Positions 14,146-22,761 of a stretch of DNA of 28,306 nucleotides are shown here, one piece after another. Source of the DNA: Alphaproteobacteria bacterium (GTDB lineage: Bacteria; Pseudomonadota; Alphaproteobacteria; UBA6184); assembly GCA_030433125.1 (NCBI GenBank), contig JAUIKZ010000004.1, forward strand, positions 1 to 28,306. Direction: 5' to 3'. The notes below the pieces were generated by a model, which was not told the DNA's origin, did no database searches, and was given only the letters and a program-made list of their open reading frames with translations. The translations under genes and the position numbers were made by a program. Each line of letters begins with the position of its first letter. Position 1 is the first letter of the stretch.

Positions 14146-14853
14146 ATGATTCTAAATGCAATTTTCAAGCCCATCCACCGCGAAGGCTGGCCTATTATAG
14201 GAATTTTTGCGGTTGTAACGTTTATACTTCTTCTCATCAGTAACACTCTTGGTATGATTGGGGCCATTCTAACGGTGTGGTGCGTATACTTTTTCCGTGA
14301 TCCCGAAAGAGTGACACCCAAAGGTGAGGGGCTGGTGATTAGCCCTGCTGATGGCGTGGTACAAAGTATTGGTGAACACATCCCACCCGAGGAATTGGAA
14401 ATGGGGTCTGAGCCTATGACTCGCATAGCTGTGTTTATGAATGTATTTGATGTGCACGTAAACCGCATTCCGATCAAAGGCCGCATCGAAAAAATATGGT
14501 ATTATCCCGGTAAGTTTATGAATGCTAGTTTCGACAAGGCCAGTGAGTTTAATGAACGCCAAGCCTTCAAGCTTTATAACCAAGAGGCTAACCAGCGGAT
14601 TGCTTTTGTGCAAATAGCCGGCCTTATTGCGCGTCGCATTGTGTGTGATGTTAACGAAGGACAAGAGCTAAATACCGCTGACCGCTTTGGTATTATTCGT
14701 TTTGGCAGTCGGGTTGATGTTTACCTCCCGCGTGACACCGCCATTAACGTGCAAGTAGGCCAAACAATGATCGCCGGTGAAACGGTTTTGGGCACACTGA
14801 AAAAAGCAGAGCCAAAGCGCCTCGCTAACGCCGATACGAAGAATGAAAAATAA
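14146..14853 (+). CDS. psd: Phosphatidylserine decarboxylase proenzyme (short type)
   Basis: Pyruvoyl enzyme that decarboxylates phosphatidylserine to phosphatidylethanolamine at the membrane. The 235-residue proenzyme begins with two hydrophobic helices (about residues 14-50), then FFRDPERVTPKGEGLVISPADGVV, the His-containing FDVHVNRIPIKG segment and the self-cleavage site RFGSRVDVYLP. Cleavage between Gly187 and Ser188 would create the pyruvoyl group. ATG 14146 is chosen because AGGA at 14135-14138 is seven bases upstream; an in-frame ATG at 14113 would overlap rnhB. pssA overlaps the end by 11 bases and encodes the preceding enzyme of the same pathway. Confidence 0.95.
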   Translation: MILNAIFKPIHREGWPIIGIFAVVTFILLLISNTLGMIGAILTVWCVYFFRDPERVTPKGEGLVISPADGVVQSIGEHIPPEELEMGSEPMTRIAVFMNVFDVHVNRIPIKGRIEKIWYYPGKFMNASFDKASEFNERQAFKLYNQEANQRIAFVQIAGLIARRIVCDVNEGQELNTADRFGIIRFGSRVDVYLPRDTAINVQVGQTMIAGETVLGTLKKAEPKRLANADTKNEK

Positions 14854-15622
14854 GAAACGTTTCTCCTTAAGGTTTAAATCACGGGTAATGCCTTTTACCC
14901 GTTTTATACCTAATTTCACCACCATTACAGCCCTATGCTTAGGGCTTTCGGCTATTCGTATGGCTCTGAACGGCGACTGGCAACGGGGGCTTTGGCTTGT
15001 GGTGATCGCCATGGTGCTTGATGCGCTTGATGGACGGCTCGCGCGCGTATTAGGGGCAGAAAGCCGCTTTGGCGCCGAGCTCGACTCCCTCTCAGACTTC
15101 GTGAATTTTGGCGTTACGCCCAGTTTGATGGTTTATATTTTTGCGTTACAACATTGGCGCGCTTTCGGGTGGGCTTGTGTTCTCTTATACTGTGCTTGTG
15201 CGGCGCTTCGGCTTGCACGCTTCAACACATTAGCTATAGAAGGAGAAGATGATCCTGACCCTTCCGCCTACAAGTTTTTTACAGGGGTGCCTATGCCGAT
15301 TGGGGCGCTATTAATTCTCTCCCCTCTGATGCTAAGCGTACACTTTAATGCAACATTTTCGGGCGTAATCTTTGCTGTAAACACAGTAATTGTGGCCACA
15401 TTGCTTATCAGCCGTCTCCCCACCTATTCCCTTAAAACCCTTACACTAAGCTCGCGCTATTTTCGCAGCCTCATGATTGTGTTGGTGGTGAGTATGGCTA
15501 TTTTGATTAGCTATCCATGGGTTATGCTGCCTTTGATTGCGTGTGGCTATTACATTTCATTAGCTTTCAGCTGGCGAGCCTATAAACGTGCTATAAAAAT
15601 TACGGAAGAACAGCCAATCTAA
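14843..15622 (+). CDS. pssA: CDP-diacylglycerol-serine O-phosphatidyltransferase
   Basis: Integral membrane enzyme joining CDP-diacylglycerol and serine to give phosphatidylserine, the substrate of the adjacent psd product. The CDP-alcohol phosphotransferase signature D-G-x2-A-R-x8-G-x3-D-x3-D is complete at residues 63-85 (LDGRLARVLGAESRFGAEL then DSLSD). Hydrophobic helices surround it. The 259-residue length is in the bacterial type II range. The start overlaps psd by 11 bases without its own clear Shine-Dalgarno, suggesting coupling. CDP-diacylglycerol would come from the cdsA product encoded in the same window. A palindromic hairpin with a T-rich tail follows the stop. Confidence 0.95.
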   Translation: MKNKKRFSLRFKSRVMPFTRFIPNFTTITALCLGLSAIRMALNGDWQRGLWLVVIAMVLDALDGRLARVLGAESRFGAELDSLSDFVNFGVTPSLMVYIFALQHWRAFGWACVLLYCACAALRLARFNTLAIEGEDDPDPSAYKFFTGVPMPIGALLILSPLMLSVHFNATFSGVIFAVNTVIVATLLISRLPTYSLKTLTLSSRYFRSLMIVLVVSMAILISYPWVMLPLIACGYYISLAFSWRAYKRAIKITEEQPI

Positions 15623-15629
15623 ACATCGC

Positions 15630-15660
15630 ATATCTTGCACAAGATATAATATTTCTTTTG
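15630..15660 (+). terminator. Probable terminator after psd-pssA
   Basis: ATATCTTG (15630-15637) and CAAGATAT (15640-15647) form a perfect stem, followed by AATATTTCTTTTG. It is AT-rich, but it sits eight bases after the pssA stop and is correctly oriented. Confidence 0.5.
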
Positions 15661-15725
15661 GCTCATGGCTGAATTTAAAGCTTAAAGCGAAGCGCCGTTT
15701 GTCAAGAGCGCCCCGGGCCCCTGCA

Positions 15726-15745
15726 GATTTTATGCACATAAAATC
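15726..15745. other. Perfect 9-bp inverted repeat upstream of typA
   Basis: GATTTTATG and CATAAAATC flank a CA centre. It lies in the 278-base gap before typA, about 100 bases upstream of the candidate promoter. No T-run follows. It may be an operator or a relic. Nothing else gene-like was seen in this gap. Confidence 0.45.
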
Positions 15746-15844
15746 GAAGGGAAAGGGCAACCTTTACAAACAAGCGCTTTAAGCGACAATGCAGCTGAGC
15801 GAAAAGAATGCCCATAATGGTTCTGGCATTAATATTTACACCAC

Positions 15845-15873
15845 TGTACAAATCTCTAAATAAAAGCTATAAG
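15845..15873 (+). promoter_or_regulatory. Candidate promoter for typA
   Basis: TGTACA (15845-15850) and TATAAG (15868-15873) are 17 bases apart, ahead of a short leader and AAGG at 15890-15893. The -35 is a moderate match. Confidence 0.45.
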
Positions 15874-15900
15874 AGAACTAACAATTTATAAGGCATTTAA

Positions 15901-17715
15901 ATGAAAGAATTACGTAACATTGCAATTATTGCACACGTTGACCATGGGAAGACAACGCTTGTAGACGCGCTCTTCCAACAAAGCGGGGTATACCGTGAAA
16001 ATCAACAAACCACCGAACGGGCCATGGACTCCAACGCCCTTGAAAAAGAGCGTGGCATTACCATTCTGGCCAAGTGTACCGCCATTGATTGGGGTGATTA
16101 TAAAATCAACATCGTCGACACGCCAGGCCACGCCGACTTTGGTGGCGAGGTGGAGCGTATTTTGAGTATGGTTGACGGCGTTATTTTGTTAGTAGACGCC
16201 GCCGAAGGGCCTCTGCCGCAAACAAAATTCGTGTTGAATAAAGCTTTAGGGCTAGGGTTAAAACCAATTGTGGTTATAAACAAAATTGATCGCCCTGACG
16301 CCCGTGCTGATGAGGTTCTTGATGAAGTGTTTGATTTGTTTGTGTCACTTGACGCGCGCCCTGAGCAGCTAGACTTCCCTATTCTTTACGCCTCTGGTCG
16401 TAGCGGTTGGGCCGTGAAAGAGCTAGAAGATGAGCGTGAAAACTTACTCCCTCTCTTCGACACCATTGTGAGCCATGTGCCGAAGCCTAACGTTGACCCT
16501 TCAAAACCTTTTCAAATGTTGGCGAGCTTGCAAACCTATGACTCATACCTAGGGCGTATCTTAATTGGGCGTGTGGCCTCGGGAACGGCGAAATTAAACA
16601 TGAGTGTGAAGGCGCTTGATCGTCATGGCAAGGCCGTTGAGCAAGGCCGTTTAGCCAAGCTTTTAACCTTTAGTGGGTTGCAACGAGTGAGCATTGATGA
16701 GGCGCAAGCGGGTGACATTATCGCCATCTCCGGCCTTATGAAAACCACCGTGACCAACACGATTACCGACCCTAGTGTGGAGACGCCACTCGAAGCTCAG
16801 CCTATCGACCCCCCTACGCTCTCCATGACGTTTTCGGTAAACGACTCGCCTTTGGCGGGGCAAGACGGTGACAAGGTAACCAGCCGCCTTATTGGGGATC
16901 GTCTAGAAAAAGAAGCTGAGTCCAACATCGCCATTCGCATTACACAAACAGAAAGTAAAGATGCTTATGAAGTGGCCGGGCGCGGCGAATTGCAACTGGG
17001 TGTGTTAATTGAAACCATGCGGCGTGAGGGGTTTGAGCTCTCCATTAGCCGTCCGCGCGTGTTGTTTAAAGAAGAAAATGGCCAAAAACTGGAGCCCATC
17101 GAAGAGGTGCTCGTAGATGTAGACGAAGAGTTTGCAGGCACCGTGGTGGAGAAGATTTCTCTGCGTAAAGGGGAAGTGGTTGATATGCGCACGGCCCAAG
17201 GTAAAACGCGCATTACCTTCCACGTGCCGTCACGTGGGCTTATTGGGTACCACAGTGAGTTTTTAACAGACACACGTGGTACCGGCATTATGAACCGTTT
17301 GTTCTTGGAATATGCTCCTTATAAAGGGCCCATCGAAGGGCGCCGTAATGGGGCGTTGATTTCGCTTGGGGACGGGGAAGCGGTGGCGTATGCTCTGTTT
17401 AACCTGGAAGACCGCGGTATTATGTTTGTGAAGCCGGGCGACAAAGTTTACAACGGCATGGTTGTGGGTGAACACAACCGCCCGAATGACCTAGAGATTA
17501 ACGTATTGAAGGCAAAGCAACTTACGAACATGCGTGCCTCTGGTAAAGACGACGCCATTAAACTCACGCCGCCGCGCTTAATGACCTTGGAAGATGCTTT
17601 ATCATACATTCAGGATGACGAGCTTGTAGAGGTTACGCCCAACGCACTTCGTTTGCGGAAGAAATATTTGGACTCGAACGACCGCAAAAGAGCCAGCCGC
17701 AAAAAAGAGCAATAG
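15901..17715 (+). CDS. typA: Ribosome-associated translational GTPase TypA/BipA
   Basis: EF-G-like GTPase that binds the 70S ribosome or assembling 50S subunits and supports growth under stress and cold. The 604-residue protein has G1 AHVDHGKTT at residues 11-19, the RGITI switch at 51-55, DTPGH at 73-77 and NKID at 127-130. Domain II and the EF-G-like domains III and V follow, with GRGELQLGVLIETMRREGFEL and SRGLIGYHSEFLTDTRGTG. The C-terminal TypA-specific domain has EDRGIMFVKPGDKVYNGMVV and VNVLKAKQLTNMRASGKDD-like sequence (here INVLKAKQLTNMRASG). Length is normal. Two transporter genes follow within a few bases. Confidence 0.97.
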   Translation: MKELRNIAIIAHVDHGKTTLVDALFQQSGVYRENQQTTERAMDSNALEKERGITILAKCTAIDWGDYKINIVDTPGHADFGGEVERILSMVDGVILLVDAAEGPLPQTKFVLNKALGLGLKPIVVINKIDRPDARADEVLDEVFDLFVSLDARPEQLDFPILYASGRSGWAVKELEDERENLLPLFDTIVSHVPKPNVDPSKPFQMLASLQTYDSYLGRILIGRVASGTAKLNMSVKALDRHGKAVEQGRLAKLLTFSGLQRVSIDEAQAGDIIAISGLMKTTVTNTITDPSVETPLEAQPIDPPTLSMTFSVNDSPLAGQDGDKVTSRLIGDRLEKEAESNIAIRITQTESKDAYEVAGRGELQLGVLIETMRREGFELSISRPRVLFKEENGQKLEPIEEVLVDVDEEFAGTVVEKISLRKGEVVDMRTAQGKTRITFHVPSRGLIGYHSEFLTDTRGTGIMNRLFLEYAPYKGPIEGRRNGALISLGDGEAVAYALFNLEDRGIMFVKPGDKVYNGMVVGEHNRPNDLEINVLKAKQLTNMRASGKDDAIKLTPPRLMTLEDALSYIQDDELVEVTPNALRLRKKYLDSNDRKRASRKKEQ

Positions 17716-17724
17716 GCCCCTTAC

Positions 17725-19002
17725 ATGACGGGGCGAATAACCCTCTATGTAAGACAGTTTTTACACCCCCGTATGCTGGGTATATTCTTTTTAGGTATAT
17801 CCACGGGGGTGCCCTTTGGGGTGGTGGGGGATGCGTTGAAAAATTGGCTGTGGGAGCTTGGTTTGCCCCCCGAGAAAGTTGCCCTCTTAGAGATTGCCAC
17901 CCTGCCTTATGCGGTGAAATTCCTGTGGGGGCTTATGGCGGATGATAAACCATTGCCCCCCTTTACCGTTTTGTTGGGTCGCCGGCGCGGGTGGAGTTTT
18001 GCCTCGCAAATTGTAACCGCTATTTTAATATGCGTTTTAGCCAACGTTCCCCACAAGATGCATTTTGGCCTAACATTTTTAATAGCGAGCCTCGTCGCTT
18101 TCGCCGCCGTGTTTAACCACGTAGCCTTAAACGCTTATCGTATTGAGTCATTTAGCGTGGGGATGAGCGGTATTTCGAGCACCATGGGTGCCTCGGGATA
18201 CCGTGTGGGGAAACTGATTAGCACCGCCCTCGCTTTAACCCTTTCTACCAACATGCCGTGGAAACAGGTGTATTATTGCATGGCAGGGGTCATGGTGTTT
18301 ACCGCTATTGTTATGCTATTGAACCCCGAACCCAAAAGACACTTTATCTCCAAGCATCGGCCAGGAGAGAATTTTTACACTTTGATGCTAGCACAGTTTA
18401 AAATGGTGATTCAAAAATTTAGGACGCGCTCTCCAAACTGGCCATGGATACTCCTTTTTTTATTTACCATTAACTTGGGCGACCATTTACCTATGGGAAT
18501 TATTAGCTACTTTTACCGCGATATGGGCTTTACACCGCTACAGGTAGCCAGCATCACCAAAACATTTGCATTGATTTGTGTGGTTGCTGGTGGGCTAATT
18601 GGAGGGCATCTAGTAGCGCAGTTCAGCTTGAAGCGCGTGTTAGTAGGAAGCCTTATATTGCATAGCTTGTCCATGTTGCTATATTACGCGCTCGCCCGCA
18701 CGGGCAACAACGCATGGTTATTAAAACTCACCGTGGCTTTAACATGTATAACGGATGGCGCCAAAACAGCGGCAGTGGCGGCTTATGTTTCATCATTGTG
18801 TTTTAACACGCACTTTACGGCCTCTCAGTATGCGCTGCTTTCGTCTATGAAAACGTTCAACATTCCTCTTTTGGGATGGAGCTCGGGGTGGCTTGTGCAC
18901 CTGTTTGGCTGGGAAGGGTTCTTCCTGATCGTGTTTTTATTATCCTGGCCTGGACTCTTGATGCTAAACAAATTAGACTTAGAAAAAATTAAAGATAGCT
19001 AA
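17725..19002 (+). CDS. AmpG-like major facilitator permease (first of tandem pair)
   Basis: A 425-residue polytopic inner-membrane protein resembling AmpG, which imports anhydromuropeptides released from peptidoglycan turnover. AmpG-like marks are STGVPFGVVGDALKNWL near residue 26, PYAVKFLWGLMAD at 61-73, the cytoplasmic LGRRRGW loop at 84-90 and the YRIES/GASGYRVGKLIS region in the middle. Around a dozen hydrophobic segments are visible. It begins nine bases after the typA stop, and its stop codon shares one base with the next ATG. This supports a typA-permease-permease unit. The exact substrate is not shown: intracellular bacteria keep multiple AmpG-type carriers whose cargo is uncertain. 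Confidence 0.85.
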   Translation: MTGRITLYVRQFLHPRMLGIFFLGISTGVPFGVVGDALKNWLWELGLPPEKVALLEIATLPYAVKFLWGLMADDKPLPPFTVLLGRRRGWSFASQIVTAILICVLANVPHKMHFGLTFLIASLVAFAAVFNHVALNAYRIESFSVGMSGISSTMGASGYRVGKLISTALALTLSTNMPWKQVYYCMAGVMVFTAIVMLLNPEPKRHFISKHRPGENFYTLMLAQFKMVIQKFRTRSPNWPWILLFLFTINLGDHLPMGIISYFYRDMGFTPLQVASITKTFALICVVAGGLIGGHLVAQFSLKRVLVGSLILHSLSMLLYYALARTGNNAWLLKLTVALTCITDGAKTAAVAAYVSSLCFNTHFTASQYALLSSMKTFNIPLLGWSSGWLVHLFGWEGFFLIVFLLSWPGLLMLNKLDLEKIKDS

Positions 19003-20267
19003 TGGACATTAGGAACACTTTAGGCCCGTACTTGAACCCGCGCGTCATAAGCATGATGTTTTTTTCCATCGCGGGGGGCATTCCATTTTTGCTAATCACA
19101 TCAACGCTTGGAGTATGGTTGGCCGATGAAGGCCTAAGTACATCAGCTAGTAGCACTTTAAGAGCATTTGCACAAACTCCATATGGGTTCAAATTCTTAT
19201 GGGCACACATCATTCATCAAAACGGAGTGCCTTTTTTAAAGCGCTTGGGCCATTACCGCAGTTGGATAATGACAAGCCAATTATGCATTATTGTGGGTTT
19301 GATAGCCTTAGCGTTTACCCAGCCAGGAGAGGGGCCTGTTGCGGTCACCATCTTGGGAATGCTTGTGAGTTTTTTCTCGTCTACCCACGACATAGCTATG
19401 GGTGGTTACCGTATATACACCTTTAAAGATACAGAACAGGGGTATGCTTCTGGCGCTAGTGGGTGGGGTTTTCGGATCGGAATTTTAATTTCTGGGGCGT
19501 ATGCCTTAAGGCTCGCAGATCAATTTAGTTGGTCTACTGTTTACGTGATAATGGCCTGTATTATGAGCATTGGTTTGCTAACCGTTTTACTAAACCCCGA
19601 GCCGCCCAGAAGTGAGGAAGACCAATTGGTGGAGGCCTATAACTTGTTTAAGGTGGCACGCATTTTGAAGCAACAGTTTTTTGATACTAAACCTTGGTTT
19701 TGGATTTTTGTTTACATTGCTTGTTACAAAGTAAGCGACGCCATTATGAACACGTTCACTTGGCAATTTTTAAATGATAGCGGTTTTACCAAAACCCAGG
19801 TTTCGAATGCAGCCTTTGCAAGCTTTTTCCCCTCGATAGTTGGCAGTGCATTAGGGGGGATTATTAACTCGCGCCTCAATGTTATTGCTGGCATGCTCGT
19901 AACAGCCTTTTTACATATATTCACCTCCTTTATTTTTGTGGGGCAAACATACCATAGTCATTCAGAACTATATATGATATCAGCGCTGGCTTTTGAGAAT
20001 TTTAGCTGCGGGTTTGGCACGGCCACTATATTCACGTTTTTTAGTTTAATAACCAGTAAGCACTATGCGGCTATTCAGTTTGCGCTGTTTACCGCCTCCG
20101 CCTCGCTTATAAAAAGCTTTTTGCTTGTGAAGCCACTGGGAGTCATTGCTGGCTCTGTTACATGGCGAGAGTTTTTCTTGTTCATCAGCTTTTTTGGTTT
20201 TGCTTCAATTTTTGTGATTGCGAAATTGGCTGGGCTTTTAACAAGTTTGAAGCAACGCCAAACTTAA
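19002..20267 (+). CDS. AmpG-like major facilitator permease (second of tandem pair)
   Basis: A 421-residue paralogue of the preceding transporter, with the same opening pattern (LNPRVISMMFFSIAGGIPF, GVWLADEGLS, TPYGFKFLWAHII) and a comparable membrane-helix count. It has diverged at the cytoplasmic loop: the first copy has LGRRRGW, whereas this one reads LGHYRSW at residues 82-88. The helix-4/5 region keeps GGYRIYTF and GASGWGFRIGILISGAYALRL, close to AmpG. The start ATG overlaps the preceding TAA by one base. Its divergence suggests a different or broader substrate, or relaxed constraint, after an old duplication. The stop lies 97 bases before the convergent pnp gene. Confidence 0.82.
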   Translation: MDIRNTLGPYLNPRVISMMFFSIAGGIPFLLITSTLGVWLADEGLSTSASSTLRAFAQTPYGFKFLWAHIIHQNGVPFLKRLGHYRSWIMTSQLCIIVGLIALAFTQPGEGPVAVTILGMLVSFFSSTHDIAMGGYRIYTFKDTEQGYASGASGWGFRIGILISGAYALRLADQFSWSTVYVIMACIMSIGLLTVLLNPEPPRSEEDQLVEAYNLFKVARILKQQFFDTKPWFWIFVYIACYKVSDAIMNTFTWQFLNDSGFTKTQVSNAAFASFFPSIVGSALGGIINSRLNVIAGMLVTAFLHIFTSFIFVGQTYHSHSELYMISALAFENFSCGFGTATIFTFFSLITSKHYAAIQFALFTASASLIKSFLLVKPLGVIAGSVTWREFFLFISFFGFASIFVIAKLAGLLTSLKQRQT

Positions 20268-20334
20268 TAGCGCATCAATTTTTATGATAAAGAAGAAAAA
20301 GGGTTTTTAGCGTTGCCCACAGTGGAGTTGATTT

Positions 20335-20359
20335 AAAAAAGGCGCCCCGAAGAGCGCCT
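20335..20359 (-). terminator. Strong intrinsic terminator of the truB-rpsO-pnp unit
   Basis: On the minus strand AGGCGCTC and GGGCGCCT-type arms (20359-20340) enclose a TTCG tetraloop closed by C-G, one of the most stable RNA loops, with one G-U pair in the stem. Six T residues follow (20340-20335). It lies six bases after the pnp stop. Confidence 0.9.
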
Positions 20360-20364
20360 AGAAG

Positions 20365-22458
20365 TTATGGTTTCGGAAGCAAGGCCTTGCGGCTTAGGCG
20401 CACACGGCCCCGGTCGTCAAAGCCAACGATTTTCACATCGATCATTTCGCCTTCATTTAGGTGGCTTTTCACATCCGAAATACGCTCATGCGCTACTTCT
20501 GAAATATGTAAGAAACCATCCTTACCACGGGCGTAATTTACGAAGGCGCCGTAATCAGTAATTTTCACAACCTTACCGTTATACTCCTCGCCTACTTCAG
20601 GGTCGCAGCCAATGCCCTTAACCCAGCTTACAGCTTCATCCAGGTCACTTTCTGGCATGGCGAAAATGCGCACATCACCCTCTGGTAGGATCTCAATTTT
20701 AGTGTTCGTCGTTTCGGTGATCTCACGAATCACTTTTCCGCCTGGGCCAATCACCTCGCCAATTTTATCTTTTTTGATTTGGAATGACACAATACGAGGG
20801 GCGTTGTGGCTTATTTCTTCGCGGTGAGATTCAATGCTTTTTTGCATCTCATTCAAAATGTGATGACGGCCTGCTTTCGCTTGCGCCAGCGCCTCTTTCA
20901 TAATGTCGCTTGTGATAGACGTAATTTTAATGTCCATTTGTAAGGCCGTAATACCCTTGGTGGTGCCTGCCACTTTAAAGTCCATATCGCCCAAAAAGTC
21001 TTCGTCACCCATGATGTCAGACAATATCGCATAGTGGCCGTTCTCTTCATCAGTCACTAGGCCCATAGCAATACCTGCCACAGGTGCTTTCAATGGCACA
21101 CCCGCATCCATCAAACACATTGAGGAGGCGCAAACCGTTCCCATAGAGGAGGAGCCGTTACAGGCCAACACATCCGCCACCACACGCACGGTGTAGGGGA
21201 AGTCTTCCTTGCTGGGCATCACAGGGTTTAAGGCGCGCCAGGCCAATTTGCCGTGTCCCACTTCGCGACGACCCGGAGGGCCAAAACGCCCGGCCTCTCC
21301 TACGGAATAGGGAGGGAAGTTATAGTGCAATAAGAAGTGCTCTTTTTGCGTGCCGATAAGGCCATCTGTCATTTGCTCATCATCCGCTGTGCCCAATGTG
21401 GCCACACCCAAAACTTGCGTTTCACCCCGCGTAAACAACCCGCTACCGTGCACGCGTGGCAACAACCCTACTTCAGTTGAAATGGGGCGCACCTCGCTAA
21501 AGCCACGGTTATCAATGCGTTGCTTATCATTTAACACGCGGTTGCGCACAGTGTTATATTCCACCTTTTTAAAAGCGGCGGTAAAAAATGGTTTTAACTC
21601 TTCGTCTTCGTCTAAAATCGCAGCCATAGCGCGGTCGGCAATATGGCTTATAGTTGAGCGGCGTTCCTTCTTCTCAGGGATTGTGTAACCCTTTAAAATC
21701 TCATCGCCATACTCATTTTGAATGCGGTCGGTCAGGTCAAGCAGCTCTTGAGGCGCTTCCGGCACCGGCCACATCTTGGGGTTCACATCGGCTTTAAGCT
21801 CATTGATGATGTTAATAACTTCTTGGTAGGCGTTATGGCCAAAGTCAACCGCGCCAAGCATTTGGTCTTCTGACAGCTCATGGGCCTCTGATTCCACCAT
21901 CAACACGCCTTCAGCGGTGCCCGCTACCATGAGGTCTAATTGAGAGTTGCCGAGTTGCTCACGGTTTGGGTTCAGCACATATTCACCATCAATATACCCA
22001 ATGCGTGCCGCACCAACCGGGCCGGCAAAAGGAAGCCCACTTACAGCTAAGGCCGCTGAGGTTCCAATAAAGGCTGGTATGTCGGTGGCATTTTCACCAT
22101 CGTAGCTCAACACCGTGCAAATCACCTGTGTCTCGTGGTTAAAGTGATCATGAAATAAAGGACGTATAGGCCTATCAATTAAGCGAGATGTAAGCACCTC
22201 GTGATCAGAAGGTTTGCTTTCACGCTTTAAAAAGCCACCGGGGATTTTACCTGCTGCATAAGCCTTTTCGATATAGTGAACACTTAATGGAAAAAAGTCC
22301 ACGCCTTCGGTTGGCTTGGGGGCAGCGGTCACGGCGGTTAGCACGTGTGTGTTGCCATATTTAACAAGCACGGCGCCTGTGGCTTGTTGTGCCATACGGC
22401 CGTATTCGATTTCGAGGTCAACACCTCCCCAGGTGATCTTTTTGGTAATAATAGACAT
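20365..22458 (-). CDS. pnp: Polyribonucleotide nucleotidyltransferase (PNPase)
   Basis: Phosphorolytic 3'-5' exoribonuclease, a core RNA-decay enzyme. The 697-residue protein has two RNase PH domains: the first begins with DLEIEYGRMAQQATGAVLV, and the second carries RGETQVLGVATLGTADDEQ. GDEDFLGDMDFKVAGT contains the metal/phosphate-site aspartates. The C-terminus has a KH domain with KIGEVIGPGGKVIREI (about residues 556-615) and an S1 domain (about 622-692, GKVVKITDYGAFVNYARGKDG). Length is normal. rpsO lies 17 bases upstream, the order in which E. coli PNPase regulates its own transcript. The transcript ends at the terminator immediately downstream. Confidence 0.98.
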   Translation of the reverse strand: MSIITKKITWGGVDLEIEYGRMAQQATGAVLVKYGNTHVLTAVTAAPKPTEGVDFFPLSVHYIEKAYAAGKIPGGFLKRESKPSDHEVLTSRLIDRPIRPLFHDHFNHETQVICTVLSYDGENATDIPAFIGTSAALAVSGLPFAGPVGAARIGYIDGEYVLNPNREQLGNSQLDLMVAGTAEGVLMVESEAHELSEDQMLGAVDFGHNAYQEVINIINELKADVNPKMWPVPEAPQELLDLTDRIQNEYGDEILKGYTIPEKKERRSTISHIADRAMAAILDEDEELKPFFTAAFKKVEYNTVRNRVLNDKQRIDNRGFSEVRPISTEVGLLPRVHGSGLFTRGETQVLGVATLGTADDEQMTDGLIGTQKEHFLLHYNFPPYSVGEAGRFGPPGRREVGHGKLAWRALNPVMPSKEDFPYTVRVVADVLACNGSSSMGTVCASSMCLMDAGVPLKAPVAGIAMGLVTDEENGHYAILSDIMGDEDFLGDMDFKVAGTTKGITALQMDIKITSITSDIMKEALAQAKAGRHHILNEMQKSIESHREEISHNAPRIVSFQIKKDKIGEVIGPGGKVIREITETTNTKIEILPEGDVRIFAMPESDLDEAVSWVKGIGCDPEVGEEYNGKVVKITDYGAFVNYARGKDGFLHISEVAHERISDVKSHLNEGEMIDVKIVGFDDRGRVRLSRKALLPKP

Positions 22459-22475
22459 ATACGTTCCTTTTAAAA

Positions 22476-22745
22476 TTAGCGGCGGATACCTAAACGCGTG
22501 ATCAGGTCTTTATAACGCGCTTCACTTTTCTTTTTTGTGTAATCAAGTAAGCGGCGACGTTGACCCACCAACATAATAAGCCCACGACGAGAGTGAAAGT
22601 CGTGTGTGTGCTCTTTCATGTGTTCCGTTAGGTTTTTAATGCGCTCAGTGATAATAGCTACTTGTACTTCGGGTGAGCCTGTGTCACCTGGTTTTGTAGC
22701 AAATTCTTTCATCAATTCTTGTTTGCGTTCAGCAGTAATCGACAT
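22476..22745 (-). CDS. rpsO: 30S ribosomal protein S15
   Basis: Small ribosomal protein that binds 16S rRNA early in assembly and forms bridge B4. The 89-residue product is full length. ITAERKQELMKEFATKPGDTGSPEVQ opens the protein, followed by the NLTEHMKEHTHDFHSRRGL signature and a basic C-terminal RRRLLDYTKKKSEARY. GGAG precedes the ATG. It sits between truB and pnp, 16 bases from each of its neighbours or nearly so, the conserved truB-rpsO-pnp order. Confidence 0.98.
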   Translation of the reverse strand: MSITAERKQELMKEFATKPGDTGSPEVQVAIITERIKNLTEHMKEHTHDFHSRRGLIMLVGQRRRLLDYTKKKSEARYKDLITRLGIRR

Positions 22746-22761
22746 CGGTTATCTCCTTTAG

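Noticed and set aside
15560..15760. 66-residue minus-strand open frame after pssA
   Set aside because: It overlaps the end of pssA and the hairpins and resembles no family.
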